From positions 682,001 through 746,000 of the forward strand of contig NZ_JAKZEU010000002.1 in assembly GCF_024359525.1 (NCBI RefSeq): a stretch of 64,000 bases of DNA. Reading direction: 5' to 3'. Numbering within the stretch: position 1 is the first letter of the stretch; every line of letters starts with the position of its first letter. The position numbers and the translations under genes are program-made. Positions 62,320-64,000 of this stretch are shown piece by piece. The notes below the pieces were generated by a model. It was not told the DNA's origin. It did no database searches and saw only the letters and a list, made by a program, of their open reading frames with translations. Source of the DNA: Paracoccus albicereus. GTDB lineage: Bacteria > Pseudomonadota > Alphaproteobacteria > Rhodobacterales > Rhodobacteraceae.

Positions 62320-64000
62320 GCCGACTTGTCCCTACGTTTCGGGAAGGTGCCTGGATGGCTGAGGTTCAGCGCTTCCAAGGCCAAGTCGAAATCACGCGAC
62401 GCAATGGCCTGAAGGGCGGGATGGTCCTGGCGTGCCTGCGCGTCGAGACCCAAAGCGTGCGCGTAGGCGTCGAAAGCCTGCTCGGCGGTCAGGCTGCGAC
62501 GTCGAAGCACGCGCACCAGCGCATCGCGTGCCAGGTCGACCGCGTCCTGCTCGCCACGGACGCCACCCGCGCCTTGGGAAGTATTGATCGTGCGAACCGT
62601 AGGTTCCAGGGTCTGAGCTGCCGCGAGGGCAGGATCGAGAGCTTCCGCCAGCGCGGCGATCAAATTGTCTGTCTCACCGGTTTCGTCCGAAGTGGCAGCC
62701 CTCTCCAGCAACGCGGCAACGTCCGCCACACTCGACAGGGTCAACGTCGCGGCGACACCCTTCAGGCTGTGGGCAAGTCGAGATGCCTCCGCCAGTTCAC
62801 CCGCACTGATCAGCCGGGACAAATCTGACGGAGCGCTGGCATAGGTTTGGGCGAAACTGGCGATCAGGCGACGCAGCAAGGCCGGATTGCCGTTGGTCCT
62901 GTCCAGCGCCAGCCCCAAGTCGAAGGGTGCAAGATCGGCCGGCAATGTGACGAAGGCATCGTCGCCAGCCAAAGGCACGACATTGTGGCTCATCGGCTGC
63001 GGGATTGTCTTGCGGGCGCCGCGCTGAAACCAGTGGTTCAGACGCGCGATCAGCAGTTTCGGATCGATCGGTTTGGCTATGTGATCGTTCATTCCTGCTG
63101 CGAGGCATCTGCGACGCTCTTCGTCGAACGTGTGAGCCGTCAGCGCGATGATGGGCAACTGATCGGCACTCCAGACCTTTCGGATTTCAGTCGTGGCATC
63201 GATTCCGTCCATTTCCGGCATCTGCACGTCCATCAGGATCGCCGCGTAACGCTGGCCGGAATGTCCCACCATGTCGCAGGCCACACGACCGTTCGCGGCA
63301 CATTCGACCAACAATCCCGCATTGCCGAGAAGACCGACGCCGATCTCGCGATTGATCTCGTTGTCGTCGACCAGAAGCACGCAAAGATCACGGAAGCGCG
63401 GATCGATCACATGCACGATCTCATTCTTCGATGCTGGGCGACCAGGCATGGCTGCCTTATCCCGCATCGGGGCAGAGGCACCCGTGTCAACCCGCTCAAA
63501 AGGGATCATGAAGGTGAAGACGCTGCCAAGATCGGCAATGCTTTCGACCCTGATCCAGCCGCCCATCTGTTCGACGATCTGTCGGCTTATGGCGAGACCA
63601 AGACCGGTACCGCCGTATTGCCGCGTCGTGGAACTGTCGGCCTGACTGAAGGCGGTGAAAAGCCGCGACTGTTCTTCGGCGCTCATCCCGATGCCGTTGT
63701 CGCGAACGGCGATCTGGACCGATACCGTGTCGTCGGTCCATTCATCGCAGCGCACGGTGACGACGATCGTCCCGGTGCGCCCGAACTTCACGGCGTTGCT
63801 GAGAAGGTTCAGCAAAACCTGATCGAAACGCATCTGATCGCCTGAGAGCCGATCCGGGACATTGGTCAGATAGTTGACCTCGATACCCAGTCCACGCTCT
63901 TCAGCGGAATCGCGGACGAGCGCGATCTGGTTGTCGATCGCTTCGACAAGGTCGAACTCGCGCCGCTCAAGGATCAGCTTGCCCGCCTCGTTCTTCGAAA
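62316..64000 (-). CDS. Hybrid sensor histidine kinase with receiver and Hpt domains (5' end outside window)
   Basis: The frame is open to the window edge; about 561 residues are visible. They contain the end of the dimerisation domain, an HATPase (RFDQVLLNLLSNAVKFGRTG; NGIGMSAEEQSRLFTAFSQA; GGTGLGLAISRQIVEQMGG), a receiver (VLLVDDNEINREIGVGLLGN; ILMDVQMPEMDGIDA; FDEERRRCLAAGMNDHIAKP) and an Hpt domain (ASRLAHSLKGVAATLTL, phosphorylatable His). The start and any sensor domain lie beyond 64000. This is a complete His-Asp-His relay arm ending on the coupled response regulator. Confidence 0.88.
   Translation of the reverse strand, partial: SKNEAGKLILERREFDLVEAIDNQIALVRDSAEERGLGIEVNYLTNVPDRLSGDQMRFDQVLLNLLSNAVKFGRTGTIVVTVRCDEWTDDTVSVQIAVRDNGIGMSAEEQSRLFTAFSQADSSTTRQYGGTGLGLAISRQIVEQMGGWIRVESIADLGSVFTFMIPFERVDTGASAPMRDKAAMPGRPASKNEIVHVIDPRFRDLCVLLVDDNEINREIGVGLLGNAGLLVECAANGRVACDMVGHSGQRYAAILMDVQMPEMDGIDATTEIRKVWSADQLPIIALTAHTFDEERRRCLAAGMNDHIAKPIDPKLLIARLNHWFQRGARKTIPQPMSHNVVPLAGDDAFVTLPADLAPFDLGLALDRTNGNPALLRRLIASFAQTYASAPSDLSRLISAGELAEASRLAHSLKGVAATLTLSSVADVAALLERAATSDETGETDNLIAALAEALDPALAAAQTLEPTVRTINTSQGAGGVRGEQDAVDLARDALVRVLRRRSLTAEQAFDAYAHALGLDAQARQDHPALQAIASRDFDLALEALNLSHPGTFPKRRDKSA

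Overview
The window looks like accessory DNA from a high-GC alphaproteobacterium, most likely Rhodobacterales (Paracoccus-like). The evidence is the protein sequences, the general base composition and the number of mobile elements. No rRNA, tRNA or replication gene was recognised, so a plasmid, chromid or chromosomal island are all possible. Family names come from motif reading alone; no database was searched. The region is a mosaic cut by three near-full IS6-family copies (about 4928-5747, 33986-34805, 55463-56281) plus remnants at 29359-29570 and 33963-33985. Genes beside most of these ends are truncated, and no copy shows an obvious 8-bp target duplication.

Layout. 1-4927 (minus strand): a stress-tolerance operon in the order ftsH (truncated by the IS), clpK/clpG-type disaggregase, an HPF-sigma-like fusion, hdeD. 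5748-6499: 5'-truncated DUF5681 gene whose full-length paralogue lies at 40245. 6769-9879: a markedly AT-richer gene for a calcineurin-like phosphoesterase joined to a STAND/NACHT-like region with a degenerate P-loop, a candidate defence protein. 10414-25227: capsular/surface polysaccharide locus with a UDP-sugar dehydrogenase, KpsM/KpsT/KpsE-type ABC exporter, large multidomain glycosyltransferases, a GT2-DUF6270-C-terminal-domain fusion, a methyltransferase-like protein and a coiled-coil protein. 25871-29570: an IS3 deletion derivative, a frameshifted GNAT, a DEDDh exonuclease-BRCT protein and a dnaE2 3' fragment.

29883-33977 encodes a single-protein C-A-PCP NRPS-like module fused to an acyltransferase-3-like membrane domain; its stop codon lies in an IS end. 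34806-42706 is a decayed integrative or phage-like element: serine recombinase, DUF2924, ImmA/IrrE protease, XRE regulator, ParB-DNA methyltransferase, DUF5681, and a tail of interrupted small genes. 42740-46008 carries an SMR/ArnE-like transporter, a HAD-UbiA prenyltransferase and a GT87 enzyme, probably for polyprenyl-linked surface sugars. 46157-50804 is a scar zone with gene fragments (HATPase, HWE kinase, LysE, multicopper oxidase), an MliC lysozyme inhibitor, a SEC-C protein, a tyrosine recombinase lacking its first catalytic Arg, and a dispersed intergenic repeat.

50801-55324 is a metal and thiol-redox block: ArsR, HMA-CDF transporter, LspA, a P450 fragment joined tail-to-tail to a methyltransferase fragment, then CcdA, TlpA and DsbE. 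56282-64000 holds an IS-truncated ECF sigma factor with its anti-sigma factor, a secreted repeat protein with a PRC-barrel-like end, CsoR with a divergent DUF305 / glutaredoxin-MauE pair, and a response regulator with a hybrid histidine kinase that runs off the window.

The common themes are envelope and stress functions (heat/proteostasis, capsule, metal and thiol stress) gathered and broken by IS6-driven rearrangement. The least conventional genes are the phosphoesterase-STAND protein, the NRPS-acyltransferase fusion, the HPF-sigma fusion and the GT2-DUF6270 fusion.
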